Shown here: in pieces, positions 1 through 12,032 of the stretch | Layout: every line of letters begins with the position of its first letter | How positions within the stretch are numbered: the first letter of the stretch is position 1 | From: Pseudoscleropodium purum | Lineage: Eukaryota; Streptophyta; Bryopsida; Hypnales; Brachytheciaceae | Direction of reading: 5' to 3' | Assembly (NCBI GenBank): GCA_963969395.1 | Contig: OZ017796.1 | Span: 47,172,243-47,236,242, forward strand | Length of the DNA: 64,000 nucleotides | Position numbers and translations under genes: made by a program | Notes under the pieces: generated by a model | Told to the model about the DNA's origin: nothing | What the model saw: the letters and a program-made list of their open reading frames with translations, nothing else | Databases searched by the model: none

Positions 1-555
1 GAACCATTTCTTTTGTACTAGGATCTAAATGAGTACTAGATTTTTGAAATCTATATCAGCCCTAAAATTTTCAGATTGCTTAGTCTAATATCTATGTCAA
101 TCATAAATTTCTGAAATCTAAAAGTGACCTAGATGTTAGTAGTGTATACTTGTCCTAAATGTCAAGGTGTGAAAATAACATATGGAATACCGCCATTTTA
201 ACAAAATCCACCGTATGAGCTTTGACCATATATATAGATATAGATATACTACAACCATTGAAGGTGCTTATAATATACAAACCTATAATATATGTAATTA
301 TATTATAATTATACTGTAATTATAGAAGATTTTTATACAAAATAGACACCTATATCATAGGTATATAGTCTTTTAGGCTCACATGCTCATGCTCTTAAGC
401 TCACATAGTAGCAACCCTTCTTTTGTCTATACAAAGCTTCCTCACCTTGGATCTTTGGTAATAAATTTTTTGGGTAATATATTGCAAAAATTCTAACTAT
501 ATGCCTTTCCTAAAAGAATGTAAGAAATTTGTTTTAAATATTTATAGCATTTTGC
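1..555. other. AT-rich intergenic DNA, no gene seen
   Basis: No coding exon, RNA gene or convincing repeat boundary is visible. The sequence is AT-rich with short runs of A and T. It ends at the TTAA that opens the first terminal-inverted-repeat element. Confidence 0.6.
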
Positions 556-1403
556 TTAACCCCTAAAGGATCAATGTGCCTTTGGGGGGACAAATGCATT
601 TTGGGGTAAGTACATACGGGCTAAAATTTTGTCATGATTTTTTGAAACTTTTTTTGGAAATAGAAAAACTGATAAGCTTTGTGGGAATATAATTTTTTCA
701 CAATCGGTGCCTAGGAACAAAAGTTATGACCAAATAAGCTCAAATGAGGGGACGGGGGGCAATCCGGGCAATAAAAAAAAGTTTGTGAGAAAGTTATGGA
801 CATTCTTGTTTTTTGGGTAGTTAGAGCATCTTCTTGAAAACAATAACTTGTAGGATTCATTTCTAAATGCAAGTTTTCAAATTTTTCAAATTTTTTTATT
901 TTGCATGGTTTAGTTTACTTGCTAAAACAATCTCACCATTGGGATTAGTGCATTTTAATTTCATCTAAAATATATGAATATTTTAAATTTTCCTTCTATC
1001 TCATACCTACTTCTACTTAAAAAAAAATTTAAGAATTAAAATTAAAATTTTTTTTGAATTTATATTTTTCCCCAGACTCTCAACTCAATTCTCCACTATA
1101 AAAATTTTATGCTCAAAACTCTATAGTGCAAAAATTTTCAGTTAAAAATGTTCAAAGTCAAAAAATCCAGTCCCGCAATGTGCTGAAAAACTTGTTTTAT
1201 CTACTTTAAACGTGAATATCTTGCAATCTGTGTGGTCAAAAATTCTGAAATTTTTTCCACACGCTTTCATACTAGTTAGGTGTAAGACCCTATGTTTAGA
1301 TGTGAAAAAAAAACAATTTTCAATTTTTTTTACTCTTTGCTATAGAAATGATAGTTTTGAGTGTTTTTTGGCAGAAAAAAGGCCTTGGTCCTTTAGGGGT
1401 TAA
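556..1403. mobile_element. TTAA-flanked TIR element, copy 1 (non-autonomous)
   Basis: The element is bounded on both sides by TTAA, directly followed by terminal inverted repeats: left CCCCTAAAGGATCAA, right (reverse complement) CCCCTAAAGGACCAAGG. It is 848 bp including both TTAA copies. It has no long open frame and no transposase. The interior, read from the right end, is closely similar to the interior of the copy at 34,298-35,865 and more distantly to those at 26,783, 42,710 and 60,053. A four-base TTAA target is typical of the piggyBac and Kolobok superfamilies; the superfamily assignment is inference because the TTAA could instead be part of the inverted repeat. Confidence 0.75.
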
Positions 1404-1910
1404 TCCATTCATATGAAGGGCTACGGATTTGCTAAATTTCTCATATTGCATTAAGTTACTACAAAATACAAATGAATAGATATCCTTCCTTTTGCCCAAA
1501 TTGATCTTCTTATTAGACAAAATGTTTAAGATTAAGGTTGCATTGTAAGTAGATTTCAGTGTAGTCCTAGTGTCCAAGAAACTTTGAGTTTTGAAATCCT
1601 TTTCAAAGTGCAATTTGAAGTATTGAATAGTGGAATTTTTGGGGAATTTCCAAAGAGTGCTAATGGGCATCTTGTTGTTGAATGTGAGGTTGTCATTTTG
1701 TGAGCAGTTAGTATGAGCCCCAAGATCATATGTGAACCTCTGTTCTACCACTTAAAGCTTCATCTTCTTCAATTGGGCATCACAAAAGGAGATGCAAAAA
1801 ATAAAAACCAACAATGTTGATTACCTTTTTCAATCACTTCATTGTCTTTTGATAAATGATTGCATGAATGGAGTGTAAACTACTACTCAGAGTTGTTTTG
1901 ATGGTCCTAT
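1404..1910 (-). other. Unidentified open frame and AT-rich spacer
   Basis: A minus-strand frame is open from 1751 down to about 1410, roughly 113 codons before it runs into the neighbouring TTAA element. No domain is recognised and no splice signals or upstream exon could be tied to it. It may be chance or the remnant of a gene or transposon cut by the element. I do not claim it is expressed. Confidence 0.2.
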
Positions 1911-2068
1911 AAGGTAAGCTTTCCCATTCCAGACCAAATGGGAGCAAACCCATTGTGGGCTGAATTCTAGTAGTGGTGTACATTTCAGAACTTGAATGTA
2001 CACCATTAATAGAATTTAGCCCACAATGGGCTCACTCCCATTTGGTCTGGAATGGGAAAGCTTACCTT
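1911..2068. repeat. Near-perfect fold-back hairpin (MITE-like or small-RNA precursor)
   Basis: The left arm begins AAGGTAAGCTTTCCCATTCC at 1911 and the right arm ends with its exact reverse complement at 2068. The arms are roughly 70 bp with few mismatches and a short loop near 1985-1997. Such a structure is typical of a fold-back MITE and would form a long double-stranded RNA if transcribed. No clear target-site duplication is seen. Confidence 0.75.
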
Positions 2069-2199
2069 ACAACAATTGAAAGTCAAATCTGACTAATTTG
2101 CAACCTCACAAATGTGAAATAGGAAGATCATTTTGGAACCAAAATTGAGATCAACAAAAGAAACATCATTTTGGGACATAGGGAGTAGTTAAGAATCGT

Positions 2200-3240
2200 A
2201 TAAACTGGCGTCTTTGTCTTTTATACGATCAGCACATGAGCGACATGGCTGGAGGCCCCCAAATGACGCTGATCTAGAGCCCAAGGACTGTTGACGTTGA
2301 AGGAGTTGTTGTTGAAGGATCGGAGATCGACAGCTGCAGAAGCCTCCGTCCCTTTCATTTCGTAGCGCGCGCCTGGGAGCTTCCCTCGAACTTCCTCTCT
2401 CACGGAGAAGGCGATCGCCCTCAACTAAACCTCGGAGTGTACAAGCACGAGAGGCACGAATTCAGTTACAAATCACTGAATCCAAGCACGAATTGTCGCC
2501 GCAGCCACGGGCCCCAGCCTGGCGGTTTTCTTCGTCGGAACTCGGAACGGAACTTCGGAAGTTATGCGAACTTGGGAATACCCAAGTCAATGCTCCCTAC
2601 CCCGTCCGTCTGTTCTGTCACACGTCCAGATGGTCGCTCCCTTTTATTAGACGACTGCGAGGTTGCGCCGCTCTCATATACCGGTTGCGCCCTTCGACGG
2701 GAACGCGCAAATGGGAGCGGAGTCCACTGGGACGGGGGACGGGGACAGAGACGACGGAGCACTAACTTTCATTTCTGCACCCCCGGGTCCGTGTGCAAGT
2801 CCACTCCCCCCCTCTGCCCTGTGACAGAAAGTAGAAATCTTTGCAGCTTTGCACGGAGGGAATAGCTCGGGCCAGCGTTTTTTTGTTTGAACAGTAGAAC
2901 GGCCCTCAAGCCTTCACGGCATGATTCACAGCACTGGCGCAATTCGGGAGGGAAGGAGGTTGACAGGCTCAAGACTGGCGAAAATTCGCCACAAAAAACA
3001 ACCGAGGCGGATCCCTGAAACCGCCCCTGGAAAGTACAGTAATGGAAAGTAAAATCTCTGTAAGGAAGGTAAACAGAACAGGAACGTTGGGTACTGTGGA
3101 TTTCTGTACTTGGGCCTGCTTTGGCAAGTTCGTACAGTGACGGACGACTTGTTGTAACTTCGTTGTGGAGAGAGTCGGCACGAACCGAGAGAGTGCCTCC
3201 CTGGACCCTGGATTACTCTGTATCAACTTTGCAAGCAGGC
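2200..3240. other. GC-rich island of unknown function
   Basis: GC content jumps from the AT-rich surroundings to about half over roughly 1 kb. The tract includes a G-rich stretch near 2728-2758 with several runs of three to five G. Overlapping open frames occur in several phases, as expected by chance in GC-rich DNA, and none encodes a recognisable domain. Elsewhere in the window raised GC marks genes or decayed genes, so this could be a promoter/first-exon region, a gene relic or an unrelated insertion. It stops just before TTAACCCTCAAAGGACGG at 3242. Confidence 0.4.
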
Positions 3241-3241
3241 C

Positions 3242-3473
3242 TTAACCCTCAAAGGACGGTATGGTGACTGGAAATCGTCCCTTCTGATACGGTGTGAATC
3301 ATCCACTTTAAAAAATCAAAAGTATTCATTGGAGGTCAAACTATTGTGCTAGATCTCTCTTTCTTGTATAAAATTTCAGGGACTAACAATCACACTTTTG
3401 TCTTAGCACATACAAGTATTTTTTTTTTGTCTTTTATCAGTTGAAAAATGGCCACAACGTTCTTTTAAGGGTT
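3242..3473. mobile_element. Possible short or degenerate TTAA element
   Basis: The left end reads TTAACCCTCAAAGGACGG, like the TTAACCCCTAAAGGACC termini elsewhere in the window. A weak inverted counterpart (CTTTTAAGGGTTTA) lies near 3460-3473. The right TTAA is not intact. If real it is a much shortened family member of about 230 bp. Confidence 0.3.
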
Positions 3474-6090
3474 TATTTTAAAGGGCCCCCTTGTCCTTTC
3501 TCATAAAGTCCAATTTTTACTAAATATAAATATCATGCTTCAATTTGTGCAATTAGAGCCTTTGAAGTGCCATCCTCATGGGTGTTTCAAGGGTGTGAAG
3601 GAGGTATCATATAAAAATAAAAATCTCACAATGTTCAAAGTGTGTGTGTGTGTATGTGCTCATATGTTGATTTCTTGTATTTTCTTCTAAAATTGAGTGG
3701 ATTGAAAGGAAGGATGAGGACATCTTTGAAAAAAAATCAATGTTTTTGGATGTATACATCCAATGTTGAAGAAAGGGCAAAATGCATGTCAAAATTTGGA
3801 TGTTAGTTTGTAAGGTTGTATAGATATTGAGCTAGATTAGAGGTGTTTACATCTTGAAATATGTCAATTATGGGTGAACTTCAACTATTTATCTCGTTGT
3901 ATGTGCTTAAAATGTAGTGATATCATCCTACTTTTATTCAATTTCTTTCATTTATTAGAGATAACATTTTATAAAAGATTTTAATTCTCCACCCATAATT
4001 GCAACTTAGTGAAAACTTGCTCTAAGTAAAACTTTGTTTGAAATTTGTATTAAAAAAAGGTTAGACACGATTTTCTATAAATAAATATCCACTAAATCAA
4101 TTAGAATTTTTTTTTAATATAGACCTTTGTCAAATTTGTGAATTCATATAACCTTGAATTTTTACCAAAAAATTATTTTATACTTTTTGTACTTAAATTT
4201 TTGTATGATAGACTAAAAGTACAAAGTGACCAATATGATATAATATAAATACAATACTTCATATAAGATTTGTTCAAAGTACTAAAAATTTATATGTAGT
4301 GAATTTTTATTAAAGGAAAATTAAAACCCTTGGTTGATTTTTTTATACAATATAATACACACGTTTGTAAGAATTTTTTAGTCGTTTTCTAATACACAAC
4401 TTGCTTGTGCAATCAACAATGTCTACCATCAATTTCACAAAGTCTTGTAAGTAAATGAAAAAATAACTTTGTAGTAGATGAGTCTTATTTAATTGTAACT
4501 AGATGAAAAATTAACTTTGTAGAGGATGAGTGTTCTTTAAAAGTAGTAAGTCTTGTATATAAAGGATTATGATTTTTTAAAACCTATAATTGTAACATCT
4601 CTAAAGTAGAAGCACTTAAATGTGACATTTATTCTAAATCTCCAAATCTTAAGGGTAGCTACAAAATAAAATGATAAGCGTTTATTAAGAAATGGTTTGG
4701 AAAACCAACAAAATTAGTTTTATACTTTTCTAAGTGCATATGAATATAATATACATTTTTGAAAACAATTGCATAGATGTACCTATTGTGGACACTAGAC
4801 CAACATCAAAATAGGAACGATGTTACAAACCTCTAACAATGAACTCCAATTAAGAACACAAAATATACATATAAACATAAATGTTATCATAAGGAGCTCA
4901 AACCACTGACCATAGAGAAAGATACATCTTCAAACAGAGGCTATCTCCTCACCCCCAAGCTCCATCTTATATCTTTGAGACTATCAATAAAGACTATTCA
5001 TATAAGTCTTTAATATAGACTAGGACTTCTTTTCTACTTATAGCTTTCTATTGAATGGTTCTTTCTAAAACCATTCAATAAAGTTAAAGTCCTAGTTATA
5101 CTTCTCCAATAGTCCAATCATATCTTATCTAAATCTCTTATCCATATCTTGATCTTCTATTTGGAGTTATGTAACTTCAAGTTCCATCTCTTTGTCTTTG
5201 TCTGGGAGTTGTTTAACTCCAATGCACTAGTCATCCAAGTGGAATTGTCAACTTCATTGCATCTATCTCCAAGCACTCTAGTACCTTTGTCATCTAATTG
5301 GAGTTGTCTAACTCCAGTGCACAAATCCACCATCTAGAGATCTTTATCTCTAAGCAATCTTTGCTTATCCACTAGTGCACTTTTCATCATGAATTAGTTC
5401 ATGATCCATAAATGCATTCATCCATCAAATGCCATGACATAAAGGTCATCATCACAAATTCTTTCATCTATCAATGCAATCATGATACAATCATCATAAA
5501 TTCTTTCATCTATCAATGGAATCATTCATCAAGGTTCAAAGGTGTCACAAGGGTCATGACAAACAAAAAACATCCAAAAGTAACTAAATCTAAGCTTAAA
5601 TCACATGTAGGTAATTGGCCAATGCAAGTGAAAGCGACTACTTCTTGAAACCCCACTTTTCTACTCTACAATCCCACTTGTCTAATTTAGGTCTACCTGC
5701 ACTTGGATTGAGGTCATTTTTGAGGTTTCACTGAATGACTCATGTAACATTTGGATGCTTTTGCCTTAAACCCTTCCACACTATAGTTGAAGACAATGCT
5801 ATTGGCAAATGGATTTCTTGTAACATTACAAAAAAAAATTGGAAGAGAGTACAAAATGAACTTTGAATAGTGTATGTTTGTTTGTAAGGTTTGGTAAAAG
5901 AACAAAAAATGTAATATCTAAGAAAGCATTAAAGATGGTGATATTAAAGAGGCTTATTATAGGTGTACATCTAAAAACAATTGAGTCAAAATCCCAAAGA
6001 CTATTTTTTACTATTCTTTAATTGTTTTTTGGATGGTAGGCACCCTACACTATGTATATTTGAAGAGTATATTGAACTACAAATTCACTT
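3474..6090. other. AT-rich intergenic DNA with a possible old retroelement-like stretch
   Basis: No gene is recognised. From about 4730 to 5640 composition shifts: there is a small stem (about 5020-5100) pairing ACTAGGACTT with its complement, and a degenerate direct repeat of GGAGTTGTNTAACTCC-like blocks at about 5161, 5205, 5238 and 5302. A roughly 50-bp repeat around CTTTCATCTATCAATG occurs at about 5460 and 5510. This could be an old LTR or leader region, but no gag or pol coding sequence supports that. Confidence 0.3.
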
Positions 6091-7212
6091 ACTATAGTAC
6101 CTCTTCAATTTTGGCAACCTCTGCTAAATATTTAATAAAATTTAATTTTTTAATTTTGACAAAAAAATAAAATTATTATTACAATTTTTACCATTTTAGA
6201 TATTGAATTAATAAGAAATTCAGCATGTAGGTTAAAAAAGCAATTCATCAATGTGGGCAAAGCTTACGTAGACAAGATTTTTATACAAATTATGTGGTAA
6301 GAAATAAGATAATCCATAAGGGATGTGTAAATAGTTAGGATTAGTAAAAGCTCAACTACTCATAGTAAGTCAAAAATAAAAAAATGTGTTCAATGTAGAA
6401 TTTCAAACCTCATTTAGGTATAGTAGAACAACTTTAAAAAAAGAATTGAACTAAGTTAATGTGGAAAATGAAGCTAGCTTTCATCCCAAAAAATCTTTTT
6501 GAGATTTTGATCCTCCAATCAAAAGTTATAGACAAATTTTAGAGAGGAGTTAGAAAGAACATTTTCTTTGACATTTTCAAACATCCGCTTTGAATTTTGT
6601 CCATAACTTTTGTTTGGAGTCTCATAATCACAAAAAAATAATTTAAGATGAAAGTTAGATTTATTTCTCAACTTTTTTTAGTTCAAAGTTTTAAAAAAAA
6701 TGTTATTTTACTATGCAAAAATGAGGTCTAAAATTCTACTTTGAACATAATTACTATTTTTTGATAATGAGAAGTCAAGCTCTCATCTTCAAATTATCCC
6801 ATATCCTTCGAGGGTTCATGAGAGAGAATGAATTTCATTATAAAAACAACCTCTCCATCTCTACCTCCCACTTAGATCCAATGAAGAAATTCCTTGATGT
6901 ATCCATCAACAAATTTCTTGATGGGGGATGATCCCTATTTTCTTTCTTTAAAAACATGGTTGGTAATCTTTGGACTTTATATTGTACCTTCTTACAGGCA
7001 TTGGGTATTTTTTTTCTTAAAACAATTGGGTTATTTAATTCTTGATGATTATGGTAGGATTTATAAACCATAGATACTCACATATTTCCATTGATTTCGG
7101 GAATCACCATTGTAAATTTTCAAGATGTTTAGCAATTATAATTATAATTTTTTGAACTTACAATATCATAAAAAACAATTAATTTTTGCCAAAATTGAAA
7201 AGGTACTATGGT
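6091..7212. mobile_element. TIR element, TAGTACCTCTTCAATTTTGG family, copy 1
   Basis: The left terminus reads CTATAGTACCTCTTCAATTT and the right terminus is its inverted counterpart (AAAATTGAAAAGGTACTATGG, ending about 7211). About 1.12 kb separates them, with no transposase frame. A shorter copy in opposite orientation lies at 13,806-14,532 and shares the segment around CATGAGAGAGAATGAATTTC (here about 6820). TA may be the target duplication, but I could not confirm it. Confidence 0.65.
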
Positions 7213-7536
7213 ACTAGTTACTCAAAAGACTAAACATAATACCATTATGTACTAGTAGTGGGAGCAATAATAAATAAGATAAACCTTTTACTACTATTTA
7301 TTCAAAATAATAAACATAATAACATACCAATAGTGGGAGTAACAATAAATAAACCTACCTATGACAAGCAATAGGCCCAAGACATACACCTACAGAATGA
7401 TTTATGACAATCATGTATCAATCTATAATATATTTTTTTTTCAATAAATGATATTTGGACTACATTAGGTTGAATTAGTGCCCATAACCAATGTCTTGGA
7501 TGATGGTGATGGAGTGATTAGTGACTGTAATAGGAA
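7213..7536. other. AT-rich spacer
   Basis: No gene, RNA or clear repeat boundary. Short similar phrases around ATAATAAATAAG and AACATAATA recur at about 7260 and 7340. Confidence 0.4.
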
Positions 7537-7816
7537 CATTAGAAGAATTTTGGGGGGTCCAAAAGCTTGTTTCGGGCCTGTTCCCCCACAGCTATTCCTC
7601 GCAGTGAGGGGAACGGCCCGTTGTCAAAATTTTCTTTTTCAAAAAAAAATAATTTAGTCTCCAAATGCAATTTTTTTTTTATAAAATAAATAAATAAATT
7701 TGGTCAATGACATGGCAAGGTCTCAGCCATGTTAGACTGCTGCACCAAACCTGTTTCCTATGTTTGCAGGCTGTGATAACTCGCAGGCATCCAGAGGCCC
7801 CAAAAATCTTCTAATG
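7537..7816. mobile_element. CATTAGAAGA-type MITE, copy 1
   Basis: This 280-bp element has ends CATTAGAAGAATTTTGGGG and its inverted counterpart ending ATCTTCTAATG. It has GC-richer arms, an AT-rich centre and an internal TGACATGGCA motif. It is non-coding. Related copies lie at 24,101, 24,824 and 35,557, with more divergent relatives at 26,506 and 34,322. No convincing target duplication is visible. Confidence 0.7.
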
Positions 7817-8149
7817 CTTCTACCTTTTAAGTGTAAATTCACTACATGAATTAAAGTTTTTAGATTTTTATGTTGTGACCATATTTTCTAATATTGTGAT
7901 TACTTTAGGTGAGTAAAATGACCATTATGGATACACTTTTGTTTAGTTTTGGGGTAATGGCTAGAAGGTCTTCTGGATAAATTGAGCAACTCACTTCAAA
8001 AATTCATAAAAAATTCATACTTTGTCAAAAAAATAAAAATAAAATAAAACATCAATTGCTCTCCTTATTTCTCACATTTATCTTTTTGTGGAATAAATTT
8101 TTTTTTCAACAATGCCAACAGTGCAACCAATCATTCTGTGTGTCATAGG

Positions 8150-9083
8150 TTAACCCCTAAAGGATCAAACTACATTCTTTTGACAACATAGCAATTTTGG
8201 GTAGCCTACTACAAATTAAGTTTTTATTTGTTTTCTCTGAAATTTTTACACAGCATGTGCCCAAGGAGTATCTTTAAAGCGAAACAATTTTCATAACTTT
8301 TGATTATATGGTTAAAAAAGTTATTGTATAATATGTCATTTTCAATGCTCAGTGGGCAATTCAAAAATTTCTTAAAATATCACTTTTCAAAAAAATAAAA
8401 ATTTGAAGTTGGTTTCCTAAATTTAAATATACGTGGAAAACTTTGGTTCATTCCATTTTGATTTAAGAGATGAAAGTTATGAGGTGCTCTAGTTTGCAGG
8501 TAGTTATAAATTCCCTACTTGAATATAAACTTTGGAATCCTTTATGTAATTTAATTTCCAATATTCTTTGAAAAAAATAAAAAGACATGATATAGATTGT
8601 TTATTACAACATTACAGCCATTGGAATTGGAATTTTTCAATTCCATAAATAAATCATTAAGAGTTTCGTTTTTTGAATCATTCTCTATTTTTTCTATTTA
8701 CTATTTTTTTCCTATATGTTGTACAAATCCAAATGATCTAAATATTTTCAAGCACGTAACCAAAATGACCTAAAGAATGAATACAAAGAAGCAATACCAT
8801 TTTGGACATTTTTTCATGCAAATATGACCTTGTGAAGTGCAGCTGCCTGGTTTTTTGAAGGATCAATAAAGTATTTTTGTCACTTCAAACACTAATATCT
8901 TGCACTCTATAAGTTGGAAGTTTTAAAAAAAATTCTGCATCTTTTCAAACTAGATTACTACAAGATCCTTTGGTTACATGTGTCCAAAAAAGTATTTTAA
9001 AAAAAAATTGGTACTTGCACTAGAAATGGCAATTTTGGAATGGTTTTGGTGAAAACATAGTCCAAACCATTTAATGATCCTTA
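8150..9083. mobile_element. TTAA-flanked TIR element, subfamily B, copy 2
   Basis: The left end is TTAACCCCTAAAGGATCAA. The right end near 9083 is degenerate. The interior matches the elements at 41,633 and 43,986, for example CACAGCATGTGCCCAAGGAG here and a near-identical phrase there. It is non-coding. It forms a second sequence subfamily that shares termini with subfamily A but differs internally. Confidence 0.6.
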
Positions 9084-10128
9084 CCATGTGAACAGTGTAA
9101 GTTCGTTTTGATCTCACAGTGAGCACTTGGACTTCGATTTGGTATCTTTAATATACAGCAACAAAAGCAAATCCATTCATCTGTTTTCAAGAAGCAATGA
9201 AAAAACCCGACACGAAATAAATTCCTCCTGCTGCTGAATTGAATTCATCTGTAATAAACTCAATCAGCTAAGCACATTGAAGATCGAATCTAGATGACTG
9301 CGACCAACTAACTTAACCAAAACACATGAGTTCAACAAACGCCATCAAACACTAAATACAAAAGCATTAAAAAATTAAAAAGAATACTACTTTACAAAAC
9401 AATAAAAAATTCGAAGGAAAATAAAAAGTCAAACCCAAGCGTCCAGAGTGGAGAATGATCGAACAGACGATTTTTCGGAACGCGACACACACTGGCTCCA
9501 CGCCCGCATGTTCAGTTCTGACAAGCAAGAACCGCGCCGAGCCCTCGAAAATGGGGGAGATCAGGTGTTCAAATTTTCACAGGAATCCCTCCATCCTGGC
9601 GAAATACTGAAAATACACCACCCTGCTCCCATATTGCTTATTATTACAAATTTTGTTGCTTATTATTACCCAAGTCGCTTGTTATTTCCATCGCCAGAAA
9701 GCCCAGCAAGCAGCAGTCGACTCTCGCGCCGCAGAGCTCGCTGCACATGCCGCCACACTGGCTTTCACCGCGTGCCCTATGCGCCTTCTGCGGATGCCAT
9801 CGGTCTGACGCGGTAGCGTACCATGGTCGCATAAATCGCCCCATTGCGCTCTACGAACAGTAAGAAACAAGTGCGTGCCTCTAGCGGCATCGCAACAGGG
9901 GATACAGTGCAATCCAAGTATTCACTACAGAGCTTGCATTTGCTACGCTACAAGTTAGAATTGTCAGTTGAATTTGTTGGGATTTTGTGCAGTTGTGCTT
10001 GTAAGCAGCTTCTGCAAGGCGTGATTGGAGTTTGGATTTGAGAACAATTGGTGGTAGTTGTTAGGAGGTGAACCAGTTTTCAGGTGTACTGTCTTTTGGG
10101 TGTTCGGTGAAAGGGCATTGCTTTTAGG
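9084..10128 (+). promoter_or_regulatory. Upstream and leader region of the pectin methylesterase gene
   Basis: GC rises from about 9,430 toward the coding start at 10,129. The stretch has no recognisable exon; open frames at 9,448-9,816 and on the opposite strand have no domain similarity I can name. It most plausibly holds the promoter and 5' untranslated leader of the downstream gene. No TATA box could be assigned with confidence. Confidence 0.4.
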
Positions 10129-12032
10129 ATGTCTTACGACGATGAGCGGCCCATGGTGGGCGGCGCTTACCGCCCGAAGAGCCGCAGATGTTGCGTTGTA
10201 TCCGTGTTGAGCGTCGCCTTAGCGTTGGTTTTGATTCTCGCCATAGCCATACCTGTGGGCATTAAAAACTCCAAGAATGAAGATCTCAAGGGCTCCAAAG
10301 CCGTGGGACCTGCTTGCGACGCGACTTCGTATCCCGACCAGTGCAAGACCGCGCTCGCGAATTCAGATGGCACACCGCAAGGCATGTCGCGTGTGATGCT
10401 CGAGCATTCCGACACGGGGCTTTCGCGTATTCAGAATGCTACCACGAACGCCGAGTGCAAGGAGCTTTTCGGCACCGCTCGTGCATCAGTATTGGCTGTG
10501 TTCATTACCACCACTAATGGCACCGAAGCCGAACGCACAGCCGCCTGCCAAGACATGCAAACGAAACTCAGCGCCGCAATCGAGCAAGTGGATACGTGTA
10601 GCAGGATTTTGGAGGAGCTTCAGTCGCCGGAGCTTGTCGGATATGGAGCTCTCTCCGAAAACGCGACACAGTCGTTGAGCATTGTGCTTTCGTTCATGAA
10701 TTGTTATTGTACTTATGGGAACGATTTGAAGGCGTGGAAGCAGTTCGTTCCTGATGGATTTCAAGACATTGTGAACCAATTCACGGGCGGGAATCGTCGT
10801 CTGCTCGATGCTGAGGATCTCGAGGATGAATCTAGGGAGGGGAGCTATCTGTCTGAGGAAGCGATTTATCCAGGATGGATGGACAGCGCGACGAGCCGAC
10901 ATTTGCTTGGAAAGCCGGCATCGTATAATGTGATCGTCGCGAAGGACGGATCTGGGAGGTATAAGTCGGTACAAGCGGCGATTGACAATGCACCTTCGAA
11001 CAACAACCCAAGAGGGCCGCGATACATCATTTACGTTAAGGCGGGAGTTTACAACGAACAGATCACCATCCCTAGCGACCTCTTGAACTGCATGATCATC
11101 GGCGATGGCATCGACAAGACCATCTTTACGGGAAGCCGCAGCGTGGAGGGGACGCCGGGCATGACCACCTTCCTTTCCGCAACTCTGAGTAAGTTTCCTA
11201 CATTTTAGGGTTTCTCGGCATTGTCTTTTACGGGTGCGGGTGTCGATGTCGCAGGGATTGTGAATTTAAGGGATTGTGGGAACTCTGGGCAGTAATCGAA
11301 AGGATTCTCATCTGTTTGTCCCTCTTGATTATGGCAGTTGTGAAGGGTCAGGGATTCCTTGGAAAGTTTTTCACAGTTCGCAACACTGCGGGATCCGCTG
11401 GTCACCAAGCTGTCGCATGTCGCGTGAGTGCCGATCTGGTTGCATTCTACAATGTGAAGTTCGACAGCTATCAAGACACGCTCTACGCGCACACCTTCCG
11501 CCAGTTCTACAGCAACTGCATCGTCTCCGGTACCGTGGACTTCATCTTTGGCAACGGTAACGCCGTCTTCCAGGGCTGCACCATCCTCGCGAAGAAATCG
11601 CAACTACAGGGACAACAGAACACGTACACCGCGCAGGGCAAAGCCGACAAGAATCAGAACACAGGTCTTGCATTCCAAGACTGCAACTTCGACGGCACGG
11701 CGGACTTGAAGCGCAGCGTGGCCTTGTATCCCACCTTCCTCGGCCGGCCATGGAAGATGTACTCTACTTGCGTCTTGCTCCGGCCCAAGCTCCAAGCACA
11801 CATCGATCCTCAGGGATGGTTGTTCTGGAACTACACGAATTTCGGATTGTACACGTCGTTCTTCGCTGAGTACAAAGGTTCTGGCCCAGCGTCCAACCGG
11901 GCTAAACGTGTGAAGTGGTCGCATGAAATCAAGGATCCCAAGGTGGCCAACAAGTACCAGGCGGCGAGCTTCATCAACGGCAAGAACTGGTTACCCAGCC
12001 TCGGCATTGCATACTCTCTGGCGTCAGTCTAA
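10129..12032 (+). CDS. PME: Pectin methylesterase (type I, with N-terminal inhibitor-like domain)
   Basis: Removes methyl esters from cell-wall homogalacturonan. There are two exons, 10129-11188 and 11338-12032; the 149-bp intron starts GTAAGT and ends CAG. The spliced protein is 584 residues, normal for type I enzymes. Order: short cytosolic tail, membrane anchor or signal segment at about 22-44, PMEI-like region with paired cysteines at about 63-220, an RRLL-type processing motif (GNRRLLD, 221-227) and a second RHLLG at 257-261, then the CE8 catalytic domain from about 265. Catalytic residues are present with family spacing: Q377 (HQAVA), Q399 and D400 (YQDTLY), D421 (VDFIFGN) and R490 (LGRPW). 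No lesion is seen. The first in-frame ATG preceding the anchor was taken as start. Coding DNA is far more GC-rich than its surroundings. It is expected to enter the secretory route, with the inhibitor domain removed before release to the wall. Confidence 0.95.

Noticed and set aside
2437..2865. 142-codon open frame in the GC-rich island
   Set aside because: Several frames are open on both strands, there is no recognisable domain, and composition alone explains it.
11205..11603. Open frames antisense to the pectin methylesterase
   Set aside because: They are shadows of a GC-rich coding exon; the sense strand has the full catalytic motif set and splice sites.
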